A stretch of 64,000 bases of DNA from Leptodactylus fallax. Taxonomy: Eukaryota > Chordata > Amphibia > Anura > Leptodactylidae. The DNA is taken from NCBI GenBank assembly GCA_947044405.1, contig CAMRHE010000358.1, positions 1,860,001 to 1,924,000 on the forward strand, given 5' to 3'. Each line of letters opens with the position of its first letter. Position 1 is the stretch's first letter. This document shows positions 35,447 to 48,289 of the stretch, piece by piece. A model generated the notes under the pieces. It was not told the origin of the DNA, ran no database searches, and worked only from the letters and a program-made list of their open reading frames with translations. Position numbers and translations under genes: made by a program.

Positions 35447-35622
35447 TGTTTACACCTTCAAGTTTTCAGATGACGTTTTGGAAGCCAAACCAGATGTGGA
35501 TTATAAAGGCAATGCAAGTATAGTGTATAGGCAACTGTTACTTTTTCTTTAAATCTACTCCTAGCTTTGGTTTCCAAAACTGCATCAGAAACCTACAGTA
35601 GATGTGTAAATATACCCTTAGA
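35447..35622. repeat. Foldback element, GTGTTTACACC type
   Basis: GGGTGTGTTTACACCTTC mirrored by GATGTGTAAATATACCC, with inner TTTTGGAAGCC / GGTTTCCAAAA. Non-coding. Confidence 0.42.
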
Positions 35623-35629
35623 GGAGTCT

Positions 35630-36050
35630 GACTATAGACAGTGCCATTTGCTACTATTATTATATCTGAAGTAAAGTTATGTAACAACTAAAAACTAGGA
35701 CCTATGGAGTCTAAATTTAAGTTCATCTCCTATCAGTTTTCCCACCTGTCAGCTGGCAGGAGACAACAAACCAGAATACTATCACTTGGCTTCTGGATGA
35801 GAATAACATACTTGGCTCCCGGCACTCTGACCAACACAGTGAAATTAAACATGAAATGTGAAGCACAAATAAATGAAATACAAGTATAGACCTCCAAAAA
35901 TATATAGAAAAATAATGATTAAATCTTTATTGTACAAGCAAATACAATTAAGGACAGAGAGTTAGAGCATTTATAAACTCACAATATATCTAACAAAATA
36001 TTGCCAGAAACTCCAGCTGCCTCATTCTCCAATCCTGAGTAGAGACAGGG
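35630..36050. other. No recognisable feature
   Basis: A short frame at 35704-35889 has no domain. No repeat boundary seen. Confidence 0.4.
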
Positions 36051-36055
36051 TATTT

Positions 36056-36555
36056 AAAGGGGACCTTTCATGTCCTCATTGATGTGTGGTTTTACATACT
36101 GCTAGAAAGCTGTCAGTGCACTGAATTCAGCTCGAGGTATGTAGGAGATGTTGGTGCCGTTAATTTCAGCGATATTATATACTGCTATAAAGCCAACAGT
36201 GTGCTGAATACAGTGCACTGTTGGCTTTTCTGGTATGCGCCCCCAGGCTGGAGATGTTGGTGTCGTTAATTTCGGCAGCAATATCTCCCTGCTGTCAGAA
36301 GGGTGGGCCTTACAGCCTAGCATCATCGCTGGGCTGTGATGAACACCCCCTATGACATTACAGGTCTATGGAAGAATACAGCCAGTAATGATGTTAGGCT
36401 GTAAGGCCCGCCCTTCTGACAGTGGGGAGATATTGCTGCCGAAATTAACGACAACGACATCTCCAGCCCCGGGGCGCATACCAGAAAAGTACACTATCGG
36501 CTTTATAGCAATACATAATATCGCACATCAATGAGGACATGAAAGATCCTCTTTA
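36056..36555. repeat. 500-bp palindromic element, AAAGGGGACCTTTCATG ends
   Basis: The left TAAAGGGGACCTTTCATG is mirrored by CATGAAAGATCCTCTTTA. A long inner inverted repeat pairs about 36258-36330 (TTAATTTCGGCAGCAATATC, TTCTGAC.., GGCCTTACAGCCTA) with about 36390-36450. The unit can fold into a near-complete hairpin. It is non-coding, and a TTTAAA context at both edges suggests a TTAA-like target. Confidence 0.55.
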
Positions 36556-36754
36556 AACTATGCTTGATGCTACTCAAGTGCCTGCTATTGGTTGTAGTTA
36601 GGTTTGTGTTCTCTGAAATCACTTGTTTATCTGCTGATTTCTTCCTCAGTTGTTTACCTGGGTATCCATTTTCTTACTGACTTGGCTTTGTGAGCTTCTG
36701 GACTCGACCCTGGCTTTGACACTGTTATTCTTCTGCTACTGATTTGGATACTTA

Positions 36755-37926
36755 CAGTTGTACTAAAAAGTTTACATACCCCTGCAAATTTTTTGGTTTT
36801 TCGTCCTTTTTTCAGAGAATTTGAATGATAACACAAAAACTTTTTCTCCACTCACGGTTAGTGGTTGGTTGAAGCCATTTATTGTCAAACTTCTGTGTTT
36901 TCTCTTTTTAAATCATAATGACAACCAAAAACATCAAAATGACCCTGTTCAAAAGTTCACATACCCTGGTGATTTTGGCCTGATAACATGCCCAGAAACC
37001 AAACCACGGTCAGGTAGACCAACCAAAATTTCGTCCACAACTGCCCGGAAAATAGTTCAGGATGCAAAGAAAAACCGACACATAACATCAGCTGAAATAC
37101 AGGACACTCTGAAAACTATCTGTGTGGCTGTTTAAAGATGCACAATAAGGAGGCACTTGAAGAAAAATGGGCTGCATGGTCGAGTTGCCAGAAGAAAGCC
37201 ATTACTGCTCAAATGCCACAAAGAATCTCGCTTTCAATACGCTAAACAGCACAGAGACAAGCCTCAAAACTTCTGGAACAAGGTAATTTGGAGTGATGAG
37301 ACAAAAATCGAACTTTTTGGCCACAACCATAAACGTTACATTTGGAGAGGTGTCAACAAGGCCTATGATGAAAGGATCACTGATGATGTGGGGATGTGTG
37401 AGCTTCAAAGACACAGGAAACTTGGTCAAAGTTGAAGGAAAGATGAATGCAGCACATTATCAGCTAATACTGGAGGCAAATTTGCACTCATCAGCCAGGA
37501 AGCTGCGCATGGGACGTACTTGGACATTCCAACATGACAATGATCCAAAACACAAGCCAAGTCAACCTGTCATTGACTATAGAAGAAGAAAGTGAAGGTT
37601 CTGGAGTGGCCATCTCAGTCTCCTGACCTCAATATCATTGAGACACTCTGCGGAGATCTCAAGCGCGCAGTACATGCAAGAAAGCCCAAGAATTTACAGG
37701 AACTGGAGACTTTTTTCCGAGAAGAATAGGCAGTTTTACCATCTGAGAAAATAAGGAGCCTCACCCACAACTACCACAAAACACTTCAAGCTGTCATTGA
37801 TGATAGAGGGGGCAAAACACGGTATTAAGAACTGGGGTATGTGAACTTTTGAACAGGGTCATTTTGATGTTTTTGGTTGTCATTATGATTTAAAAAGAGA
37901 AAACACAGAAGTTTGACAATGAATGG
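36755..37926 (+). mobile_element. Truncated Tc1 element, same family as 2676-12109
   Basis: Begins after TA with CAGTTGTACTAAAAAGTTTA and carries the inner direct repeat (AAAAGTTCACATACCCTGG near 36950). Its right end stops at TTTGACAATGAATGG, before the outer inverted repeat seen at 12109. An internal jump from the left arm directly into the DNA-binding region shows a second deletion. Confidence 0.83.
36990..37827 (+). pseudogene. Tc1 transposase, degraded
   Basis: Plus-strand pieces read ETKPRSGRPTKISS, HLKKNGLHGRVARRKP, WSDETKIELFGHN (first Asp), [11 protein letters not shown] (second Asp) and a degraded [10 protein letters not shown] block with the Glu. A TAA near 37133, frame changes near 37390 and an insertion around 37590 break the frame. 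The start and first helix are deleted. Confidence 0.78.
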
Positions 37927-38440
37927 TGACTTGGCTTCTGATTCTGCTAAAGTCCAACCAGCCTTGCGGCAGGCACTGGTTTAAAGGCATGCCTTATGCA
38001 ACTCCACCAGCCAATGTAGGATTTTGGATAGCTTGTTTTGTTTGCTATCTGATCTAACATTTCCTGCAGTGTATTTGAAAACAGTGTATTTGGAAATGTT
38101 TTTAGAGTGTGCACTCTATTTTGGTAATCCATATTTTTGATATGTTTATCCGTAAACTACCGTATAAAAAAAAAAAAGAAAAGTAAGAAAAAAAATTTGA
38201 AAATGGAGTAGTGTAATAAACTATGGCATTCCATTATGCAGAATTCAATTAAAAACATATACAGGGGAATCAAAACTGGCCTTAATGTGAACTGCACAAG
38301 CGGCCAATGCACTTACTTTGTGATGAGACTACACCTCATGAATTAGCTGCATCCTCCCGGCAATTCTATGTCATCTACAGTAAATCTTTGTTTTTACATT
38401 GTTTACTGTGTGGTAAAAAAATCACATGTTAACTTTATTC
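37927..38440. other. No recognisable feature
   Basis: An A-rich tract near 38167-38200. No coding-like or palindromic structure. Confidence 0.4.
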
Positions 38441-38442
38441 CT

Positions 38443-38695
38443 TAAGGCTATGGCTCCACGTAGCGAGTCGCAGCCAAGAAACGCATTGCATTTTTTTCTG
38501 CAGTGTTTTTCACAGAAAGTCCTGAGACTTTTCCTCTGTGGACTTTCTGTCCCGATTATACCTATATGCTAGAGTTTCCGTAGGTATAATTGACATGCTG
38601 TGATTTACAAAAACGCAAGTCATTTTGAAAACACAGCATTTCTGCTGAGGATATTTTTCCACAATGTGTGGATGGGATTAGCGAGAATTAAGCAC
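38443..38695. repeat. Foldback fragment, CCACGTAGCG family
   Basis: The left end TGGCTCCACGTAGCGAGTCG, TCCGTAGGTATAATTGACATG and CCACAATGTGTGGATGGGATT are phrases shared with 43478, 48461, 58105 and 60217-60836. The right end is missing. Confidence 0.45.
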
Positions 38696-38869
38696 TGTAT
38701 TTTTACCATTATGATGTGCACTATGCAGGATAAATACTTTCAGATTTTAATATTTTGGAATTTTTTTAGATGGACTTTGGACTTTAACTTTATTTTTTCT
38801 GTTGTTTTTAATTCTGCATTTCAGTGTATTGTCCACTGATTGTTATTCTATTGCACCCTGCTATGGTAT

Positions 38870-39323
38870 TGTCGGGGGTTAATCTCCCCCGGGATGGATG
38901 TCACCGTAAGCCTAATTAAATAGATAACCAGTTTCGAGCGCTCGGGAAACAAGACGTACACAGGTATCGTGTATGAACAGTTTCTACTTTATTGCGTAGT
39001 TCAATACAGTTTTAAAAGCAAGCTCAGTTACATAACAGTCATGTGATCAATATACATATATGGTCTTTCCAGTTCCGTTACCAGACAAATTTGTTCAGTT
39101 ACCCATCACCCCAGATGTTTTCCTTTTCACCTTATCTGAATGTCCTCCTTATCTTCCCGAGAATACCAGTTCTGCCTAGATCAGCAGAACTGTTGATATC
39201 TCCCCCAGACTCCAAGTCTGTCCTTATCAACTATGCAGTCTTGTTTGCAGAACATTCCACCCTCTTGTGCTTTCTGTATACTGTGACATAGAATATAGTG
39301 CAAGTTATGTTTTAACCCTTACA
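38870..39323 (-). repeat. Solo LTR of a second retroviral family
   Basis: 454 bp with TG...CA ends (TGTCGGGGGTTAATCTCC to TTTTAACCCTTACA on the plus strand) and a 4-bp duplication GTAT on each side (38866-38869, 39324-39327). The minus strand has AATAAA near 38990, placing transcription on the minus strand. It shows no similarity to the 4-12 kb LTR. Confidence 0.62.
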
Positions 39324-39531
39324 GTATAATAGGTGCACCAAGATGGCGAGCCTGGGGGACTTCAGTGGGCCCCAGTCCTCATGACAATAGCCTGCAAGCT
39401 GAATCACTAGGTAGCAATTGGTGGACAGAGGGAGTCAACTTATTCCAGGTTATGCATATAGCGTTTAATACATTGCAGCCTTGTGTTGGAGCCATGCATT
39501 GATATTCTTTCCTCCTGAATAAGCTAAAAAC

Positions 39532-40053
39532 CACTGGCGTAACTATAGGGTTTGCAGGTGTGACCAGGCCCAGGAGCCAAGGGGGCCCACAGTTCACCCT
39601 CAATATACTAGTGCTGAATAAATTTCTTTGTTGTCCTTTCAGAGTTCCTCTGATGGCAGTCAGTCTCTGCATAATACATTTATGACCCCTGCTCTCTAGT
39701 GCACTAGAGTGAGAAGATTTATAATACATAGCCTTCCGATGTCAGAAAGTAGAGAATTAACCTTTTCATGGTACAATTCCAGTTGGGCAGCAGCATATAG
39801 TCGAGGAAGGATTCTCTGGGGGAGGTTTCGGCAAAAAAGAAGGCACGGATACTATGTGGGGGTCACCTAGAGGAGATGGGAATGATGGGAATCTTGTGTG
39901 CGCAAACATGTTATAAACAAGTCTTCATGGTGATTTGGCACAGATAGAGAAGGAAAGGGAAAGGGAAATACTGCTAATATATACAGAACGCAGCTGACGG
40001 TTATAAGGATAAGTTGTATGGGGGGCCCTTATGAGCCTTTAGTTACACCCCTG
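39532..40053. mobile_element. hAT-type element, GGCGTAACTA family, copy 2
   Basis: Ends CACTGGCGTAACTATAGG and complement of CAGGGGTGTAACTAAAGG. The flanking 8-mers CTAAAAAC (39524-39531) and CTACAAAC (40054-40061) match at seven of eight positions, as expected for an aged hAT duplication. The interior is non-coding and differs from copy 1. Confidence 0.68.
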
Positions 40054-40061
40054 CTACAAAC

Positions 40062-41205
40062 AATTGGTATGGAAATAATTAAAGAATTAATTAAAAGAAT
40101 CCAAACAATTCTGAGAAATCAAACCCATTTTATTTTCTTGTTCTCTACTTGCTGTTACTGCTCAGAAATGCTGTCATTTCAGGTGGACTCTGTGAAAATG
40201 CTGCACTTTGTAGTTGTAAATCCCCTAAAATCTCAGTTAATATTAGGCAGACTATACTTGTCTGTCATTTTTTCCATTCTCTGTCAAAAAATTAAAGACT
40301 GTGCCACTAAACAGTTGTGAAGAGCAGGACTGTGACGTTTGCATTTCAAAATAATCTTTATATATTCCAAGCAAAATAAAATGGAGACAGGTAAGCGTTG
40401 TTCTCCGATTTCACAAGGCTCCTTGAATAGACTTCATTAGCTGTTCTATGCACACAAATATTTATTCTGGAAAGAAATATCTGACTTAAAGGTTGACTTT
40501 GCATATGTGCCATGTAAATCAACCAAAGCACTAGAAGTAACTAAATCAGCTTTGGTGAAGTAGTAAACTGCTGAGCTAGATGTTAACTCCCTAGCAGCCT
40601 ATTGTATTTACAAATAGCAACCTTCTGGGCACATGGAATGAAAATACCACATTATTAAGTGGCTATTGGTTTTATGCTTAAATAGTAGATGAACTCATGT
40701 CATCTACTATGCTATTCATATAGAATACTACAAGTCTGATAATCTAAATAGCCCTGGTCTATTAGATTAGTTTAGGGCTAAATCAGAGGGATGAGTCAAA
40801 AGAGAAAGCAATTTTTATTGGAAAGGGTCCCTTTTTATGACTATGGATTTTGCACAAGGACTCCCAAGGTTGCTTCCCCAAAGAATTCTATAAAGGCAGC
40901 CTATACTATACTATACTATACTATACTATCTATACTAAACAATACTATACTATTAACTTGCAGATAATATTTCCAAAGTGTGATACCAGAACTGATCAGC
41001 AAAAGGCTGATTCTAAGGCTGCAAGGAAAGAACTATGCAATATTGGTGGAATGGAAATTGCTGATGTTACAACCAGAAATAACAGGAGCCGTACTATGAC
41101 TTCTGAAAGGTAAAAATGCACTGCTGTGATTGAGTACAGGGGCAAAGGGGTAGCACTGTGGTTACTGGGGATGGAAGAGGGGCACTGCTATAACTACTGT
41201 AAAGA
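40062..41205. other. Unassigned; CTATA microsatellite
   Basis: A (CTATA)n tract at about 40900-40930 with decayed units to 40950. Otherwise no feature. Confidence 0.5.
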
Positions 41206-41209
41206 CATG

Positions 41210-41560
41210 GGGGACAATATAGTGAATATAAAGAGAAAAAAATAGGGGGCACTCACCCAGACTTTATGTAAAAAGGAGACTTTCATTCAGAGATTGTCCA
41301 TTAAAGTGTCCATGTCACATGGGAGAGAGGAAAAAATGCCCTAAAGGCAAGGCAACGAATCGTTTCGCACACTAGCGCTTTCTCAAGCCTTAGCATGTCA
41401 CCATTACGTCTGAAAACGCAGGTCTTTTATTTGAAAATCCCTCCAAACACCACAGCCAATCATGTAGCTATCTGTGGGGGAAGGGCAGAAGCGACCAATC
41501 AGGTGCAACCTATCCTCCACCCCACAGAGAAGACCACGCCTCTTTAACACACATCGGACC
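41210..41560 (-). repeat. Probable dispersed repeat with GCGAAACGA motif
   Basis: On the minus strand: TTGAGAAAGCGCTAGTGTGC then GAAACGATTCGTTGCC, a phrase typical of dispersed frog repeats as I recall. Boundaries and class are unknown. Confidence 0.25.
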
Positions 41561-42797
41561 AGAAAGAGAACCGAGTCAGGCTCTCAAAATGTGGTTCTCA
41601 GGATGTGTTCATTTATTGTCCAATAGGGACATAGTAAGGAGAATGGACTGGAGAAAAAAACACGCTCCCAACCCAGTCCAAAGAGACACGGGGCAACATA
41701 CTCAAACAGACCAGAAAGAAAACTACAAAAGTAAATACAAGGCAACAATCCATGCATATGCATGACTCTATATTTATCACTGCTATTACGGCTTTTTAAA
41801 GAAGCGGACCTGAATGAAAAACGGTTGCTTCACTGAATGAAGTTGTGCCGCCATTCAAAAAACCGGACACAGAAAGAAAAGAAAAATTCCAAAATATTTA
41901 CTGATATTATTCAATAACAATTCTGGTATTTTCAATAAAAAAACGATTTTGTTTAAATATTTAAAATTATTTTTTTGACTCGTAAAAGACCAGGTATTTA
42001 AGTAGTGCCACCTTCTTTTTCCTTCTTTATTGTTGGCATTTACAATATAGTAAATACTTTTAGGAGATCAAAACATTGACTACTCTTGACGGAACTGCTA
42101 TGACTACTAGAAGTGAGAGGCAGAACTGCTGTGATCGATGGAACAGAGAGGGAACAAATTGCTGAGAATCCCTTTTTGGTGGAATATAGCTGAGCCAATG
42201 GAACACTTCTTATAAAAATAAAGGGCATGGCCCTAGGTACCAAGCACACAGTTCCCAAACATTCCTGAAATCTAATACTGCTTACAAGCTTAAACAAGTC
42301 GGAGACCTCTGCAATAAGGAATAAACAACCTACATTTTTTTAATTGCCAAAATCCTAAAAAGTGTAATGAAATGCTGTCTTCAAGATATACTGTGTGCAT
42401 ATATAATAGAGATATCATCCCATTCCAAAATTGTGTTACTACTCAGGCTCTTGTGTTAATTTTGTGGAAAAGTAATTTATCATCATGAAGCACAGCAAAG
42501 CTGATTAAACTTCCAGACATTGCTGCAGAATTACACAAGGCGATAAAAATATAATTTTACAGAAATGTTAACGGTTACAATTATAAATTCTCACTGCCAT
42601 ATATTAATGCTAAATAAAGCATTTTCTTCACATAATTTATACCAAGGACATCAAATTTAGAATTTTTCAAAAACAAATTCAGTACTTTTAAGTATTTTTC
42701 TGCATCATATCAAGACTGGGTGGTCATTTACAAGAGAATATATAAACAGAATGAAGGGGATATTTCATGACAACAACCACTATCCATATGCTGTATT
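41560..42797. other. No recognisable feature
   Basis: AT-rich, no supported gene, repeat or structure. Confidence 0.4.
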
Positions 42798-44802
42798 CAG
42801 AGGTGTAGCTAGCGGGGGACAGAAGGGGCGACTGCCCCGGGCCCAATGACTTTTCGGGGCCCACCCCAGGGCCGCCATTAATATATACTTTATTTTTAAC
42901 TAGATCGGTGTCTGCAGACACCGATTTAGTTAAAACGTATCCTGCAAATTAACAGTCTTGTAAACTGCAAGCCAATACAGGCCTGCGGTTTACAAGACCC
43001 CGAGACCACAGACGGACGTCTGCTTTTCAGCACAGCCGACACGATGACGTCACAACTTCGCGCTGCCTGCACTCAGACACAGAAGTCCTGAGCGTGGATA
43101 GGGAGGAAGCAGCGGCTCCATTCATCAGGATCGTAGGTAGGTGAGTAGAACTTTTTTTTTTTATTTTTTTTTAGCACAGTTGTGGGTATATTAATGTGGT
43201 TAGGAGGGGGAAATATAACTATAAGGGTGGATTCATTAGGGGGCATTATGATGATGGGGGGTCATTTATATCAGGGGCATTATGAATACAAGGGGGGAGG
43301 TTATTTATATAAGGGACCATTAGGGGGGCATCATTTATATTAGGAGGCATTATGAACATAAGGGGGTGGTCACTGATATAAGGGTTCATTAGGGGTGCAG
43401 TATTTATGTCGGGGGAATCAGGGGCATAATATGAGGGTCAATTAATTTAATTAAGGTGGCACTGGGGCTTTATTAAGACTAAGAACCCACGTAGCGGGCT
43501 GCAGCAAAAAAGCGCTACAGGAAAAACCGTGGCAGTAACATTGTGGTTTTTCCCGCAGCGCTTTTTACAGAAGGTCCAGAGTTTTCCCCTGTGGACATTC
43601 TGTTTTCAATACACCTATATGGAAACCGCCAGCTTTTCCGTAGGTATAAATGACTTGCTGCACGTGTCTGCTGCACGTATTTTTCTTCAATGTGTGGATG
43701 GGATTTGCTAGAATGCTGCATTTTTTTTTCCCGTAGCGTTTTCGCCACATGGGGCTCCCCATCCCATCTCCACTTTGCAGTAAAATATGCACTTGGATAC
43801 GCTATGATTTCCAAAACAGTCGCAGTTTTGGAAATCACAGCATGTCAGTTATACCTACGGAAACACCAGCGGGTTCCCTATAGATATAATTGAAGCAGAA
43901 AGTCCGCAGAGGAAAACTCTGCAAAATTTCGGTGAAAAGCGCTGCAGGAGCAACCGTGAGGTGTTTTCCAGCTCATTTTTATTGATGATCTATCCTCAGA
44001 ATAAAACATCAATAAGAGATCAGTGAATCCCCACTGACCATCTGTATGAAGGGGCTATAGCGCCTGTTTATATCACACGCTGTCTGTTTATAGTGACCGT
44101 GTGATGTCATTCCAGTCTTGTCACATAGACGTGTATAGGACGAGGCTGTAGTTACATTACATGGCTGCTATGAAATGAATAACACTGTGTAAACAGAGAA
44201 GGGGTCACGGCGCTTACACAGGTATCGCAGTTCATTCAAACAGCTAATCCTGGGCGTCCAGGGTATTGGAACCCCACTATTTTTTTTTTTTTTTTTTAAC
44301 CTTTTAATTAGGAAACACCTGGGGCATTATTAATAAGGGGCACTATTTAAAGAGGTGCACAGGGAAGTTATTAATTTAAAGATGCACTTTAGGGTATTAG
44401 TCATTAAGGGGGGGGCTTATATTATATATTTTATAATTGGGGGTAGCTGCAGGAAGCTTTGTGTAGGTGAGGACAATGTGGGTCAGGTGCCTGGAAAAGT
44501 GAGGAGTCAAAGATGTCTGTGCTGCAAACTTTACAGAGACTGGAAGAAGTGGTCATGGCGGTCCAAAGGGAAGAGACGGGGAATGTGAACGATTAGTCAG
44601 AGACATCACCTGTAAGTCACTAAATGTTACTGCACTGTATTCACCTAAATCATCTGCAGAGCCCTGTGTAGAGCTGCTATATACCACTATACCCACTATA
44701 CGCTCACTGTATACTGATAGTATCGGTATATGAACATGTCCAAGTTGGGGGCTCACTTGGACATGTTCGCCTCCCTGTGCTGAACCCCTAGTTACGCCTC
44801 TG
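42798..44802. mobile_element. hAT-type element, GGCGTAACTA family, copy 3 (2 kb)
   Basis: Ends CAGAGGTGTAGCTAGCGG and complement of CAGAGGCGTAACTAGG. Flanking 8-mers GCTGTATT (42790-42797) and GCCGTATT (44803-44810) match at seven of eight. The interior has GGGGCATTATGAATATAAGG-like minisatellite units (43230-43440), a nested foldback (43478-43965) and a unique segment (43980-44640). No transposase was recognised. Confidence 0.68.
43478..43965. repeat. Nested foldback, CCACGTAGCG family
   Basis: AAGAACCCACGTAGCGGGCT opens the unit. TACCTACGGAAA and TTTCCGTAGGTATA inverted words, GCGCTGC words and CACATGGGGC recur, as in the other members at 48461, 58105 and 60541. Two copies may be joined here. 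Confidence 0.45.
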
Positions 44803-44810
44803 GCCGTATT

Positions 44811-45239
44811 AGAGCTATGTTGGGGAGTCCATGAACCAGAATGAAGTGTGGCTGTAAGAGCTGCTCCCAGTTTGTCCATACATTATATGGACAACTATTC
44901 ACTTAAATAGCATACAGTGAATTTAATGCAGCCGTGTGACTTAAAAAAATTTCTCACAGTCACTGTCGTGTGAAAATAGAGTTACACATTCTCACCAGCG
45001 GATGATCTGACATTTTGGACTTTTCTTCACTCATTCCATCAACTAGCCTTTTATCAATTTGCAGTAAATACTGAAGAACACTGATACAGTTGAAATGCAT
45101 GGTAGAGTAGAAAGCGTTTGGCTTCCTGCTCTGCTTGCTATTCTGTAAGATGCATGCCATTTCAGGGCTGCTGGCTTACAAAGCATTGGGACCATAGACA
45201 AGATGTGTGCTTCACAGACAGGCATAGTGCTATGATGTC
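44811..45239. other. No recognisable feature
   Basis: Unassigned DNA between the two related repeats. Confidence 0.35.
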
Positions 45240-46180
45240 ATAGCATTGTGCTTCCGGCACTGAGACGCAGACATCCTGTCTGTGCTTATGCGCCTTGTCT
45301 TCTTTTTTTTAAGGGTAGTCTTTTATTATATGTTAGGGGGCATTATATAGGAGGGAGATTATTTACTGTATATAAGGGGGATAGAAAATATAAGGGGTCA
45401 TTGTGGGATTATGACTATGGGAGGATCATTTATATAAGGGCACATGAAAAATATAAGGGTTCATTAGGGGCTTTATAACTATATAAGGGGCATTATTTAT
45501 AAAAGGTGGTTGTTGGGGGCATTATGAATATAAGGGATCATTAGAGGGCTTTATGAATATAACTGGGATCATTTATATAAGGAAGCATTAGGGGGGCAGT
45601 ATTTATCTCAGGGGGCATAATATAAGGGGGCAATAGAGCAGTATTAAATTAAGGAGCACTTGGCGTTTATTACAGGAATTATCCAGCTCATTTTTAGTAA
45701 TGATCAGTCCTCAGGATAGATTATCAATAAGACTTAAGAGGGGTTATGAAACTTGGGACCCCCACTGACCAGTTGCATGAATGGGCCATGGCACGCAGTG
45801 ACCCCTTCTCTGTTTATATTGCACACTCTCTGTTTTATAGTGACTGTGTGATGTAATTAAAGCCTCTTCCCATAGAAGTGTATAGGATAAGGTAGTTACA
45901 TTACATGGCCACGAACAATACAATGTAAACAGAGCAGAGGTCATGGAGCTTGCACAAGTGCTTTGGTCTTCTTCAAAGAGCTGATCCGCAGGGGTCCCGG
46001 GTGTCAGAACTCCACAAATTTTTTTTTAATTTTTTTATTGGAAAAGGAGCCAAAAATGTCTGTATTGCAAAATGAGGCAAGTCACAGCTGAAAGAAGTGG
46101 TTGTGTGAGTCCAGTCCAGATAGAGACAGAAAATGTGAACGATTACAGTCAGAGACATCACTTGTAAGTCACTGTATAGT
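45240..46180. repeat. Degraded second copy of the 42.8-kb element interior
   Basis: Parallel order with 43150-44640: T-run and GGGGGCATTAT minisatellite units, then CCAGCTCATTTTTA and ACCCCCACTGACCA, TAGTGACTGTGTGATGT, TTACATTACATGGC and finally AATGTGAACGATTA with CAGAGACATCACTTGTAAG. The outer GGCGTAACTA ends and the nested foldback are absent. Confidence 0.55.
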
Positions 46181-48289
46181 CAAAATCCGCTTATTTTTCA
46201 GTGGCCTGGTTCAACATTTGCCTCCCATTAAAAACAATGTGAAGCAGAATGAAGACAGAATCAACGCTACACTTCGCCATGTGAATGTGTCCTTACATGT
46301 TACTGAAAACATTATACTGTAAATACCAACAAATATAGAAATATTTATCTATACTTGAAACCTAGCAAAACACCAATAACCCCATAATCAATAAAATCAT
46401 TAGGATTCCTTGGAATCTGATTGAAGACAGATATCTTACCAGTCATAGCTTCTTCAAGAGTGGAAACCAGGACATTAGTTGGTGCCTAAATTTGGAATCA
46501 CAGAATAGCTATTTTATATGACGGTCTCAAATGTGCACCCCTTGTTAGTAAAGTAGCTTAGTTAGACATGACACTTCTAGTATGGAAGACAAAAGTATAC
46601 GGTTAATATAATACAACCAATTAATTAATCATCCATCAAAAACAGGAAAATGTATGTGTTACTTATGGAATTACAATTTTTCAAACTTTCCTCTTGCCTG
46701 CACTTGTCCAGATATGTATTTTACAAGATGACCAGCTTTTCAAAACAAAGTGATTGTGATACACTCTGTCATGAAATATCTATCCAAAATGTGTCTATAC
46801 ATGTCCACTAAGAGGTTGTACTGTGGATTTCATCCTGTTAAGGGTTTTGCTAATATGTCATGATATTCTATTGAATTGGTTTCATGAATGATTGTCACCA
46901 GAACCTAGCATATAACTTACCATTCCCAAAGACAGATAGGTTAGGGTCACCTGAATAAATCAGTGTTTTCGTCTTGTAAATTGCTGTCTTTGTTGCTGAG
47001 ATATCAGTGTATTTGTCAATATGCAAATGAGCAATGAGACGCAACTATTTTTTTTCCAAAGAGGTAAGTGGCAATGTCCTCATTGCTCCATAGATTACAT
47101 TTGCATAATGACAAGATCAGTCAGCCTATTTATCTGCATGGCTGGGTTGATATGCTGGGTTCTGCTTTAAGCGATACTCTGGTAGTTTTTTAATTGTTTT
47201 GCCAGTTAGTACAGGGAATAATTGTAACTGGAGAATTGGCGAGTTCACGCTTCCTTGTAAGACACCCTCCATTTTGGTCCCCTCTTTTGTCCTGTGATCA
47301 GCAGATTGACCTACCAATTCACATGTCAGACCAGAAATATTCTTTTCTATGCAAGTTTTACATTGTGACTCTAATGAGAAAAACAGTGAAATGTTGCCAG
47401 ACTATTAATTTAACCAGTGTTGAGCTAAGGTAGAGGTGAAGACATCTGTATGTAAAAGTCAAAAACAGAATAATTATTATTATTATTACTATTATTATTA
47501 CAGACATGTTTTCCTGCTTTGCTTTTCTTGACTATCTTTGTCTGTTTTAATTTATTACATCAAGTTTATTTCCTCAAAAGACAAATCTAATATTTCCTGC
47601 AGATTAATTGAATAATTAATTTAAAAAATTGAGCCCAAAAGACTGTGTAATAACTTGCAATTCTAACTGCATCGGTTACCTGAAATGAATGAGCATTATC
47701 TATTTTAGCAAGAAAAAGAATCAAAGTGAACACTAATATGCTAAATACATTTGTCTTAGGAGGAGTAGGCATGACATAATTTTATCATTTATAAACCTTA
47801 TTAATTCAGAGTTTCAGCTGTCATTGCTTAGTTTGAGACGTTTTAAATACTATCATCTTTTAGTCATTTTGAATAAGTGCATTTATTAGTACAGCTGCTT
47901 CATCCGCCAGGCATGTTTGGTACAATAGGTTGGTAATTGATCCTCATCTTTAAAAGTTATAGTCTTGGAAAAGTTCTCATTAAAACTGTATGTCATAAAA
48001 TGAACTATCTAATGACGGTGCTATCCGTCATTGTAATTAATTCATATATTGGGTTGTTGCCTAGGTAATTAAAAAACCTAATTGTGTCAAAACTAAAGGA
48101 TGCGTAACCGAGAAACAAAGCAGTATGCTAAAAACACAATTACAGTGTAGGCGACAGAAATCTAGAATAGTTTCTGCCATTTGTGCTTGTTTCTTTTAGT
48201 ATGTAAAATACAGGTAAATATTTTGCTACTTAAATGGTTCATAGGAAAACCATGATCAAAGAGTTTTCTTTTTATCTAGTTTTAAAAAA
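46181..48289. other. No gene; AT-rich DNA with an ATT microsatellite
   Basis: (ATT)n at about 47471-47502. Short frames have no recognisable content. No structure supported. Confidence 0.45.

Noticed and set aside
42798..44802. A transposase gene inside the 2-kb hAT-type element
   Set aside because: Short frames at 43515-43838 and 44553-44879 fall in palindromic or low-similarity sequence and show no hAT blocks.
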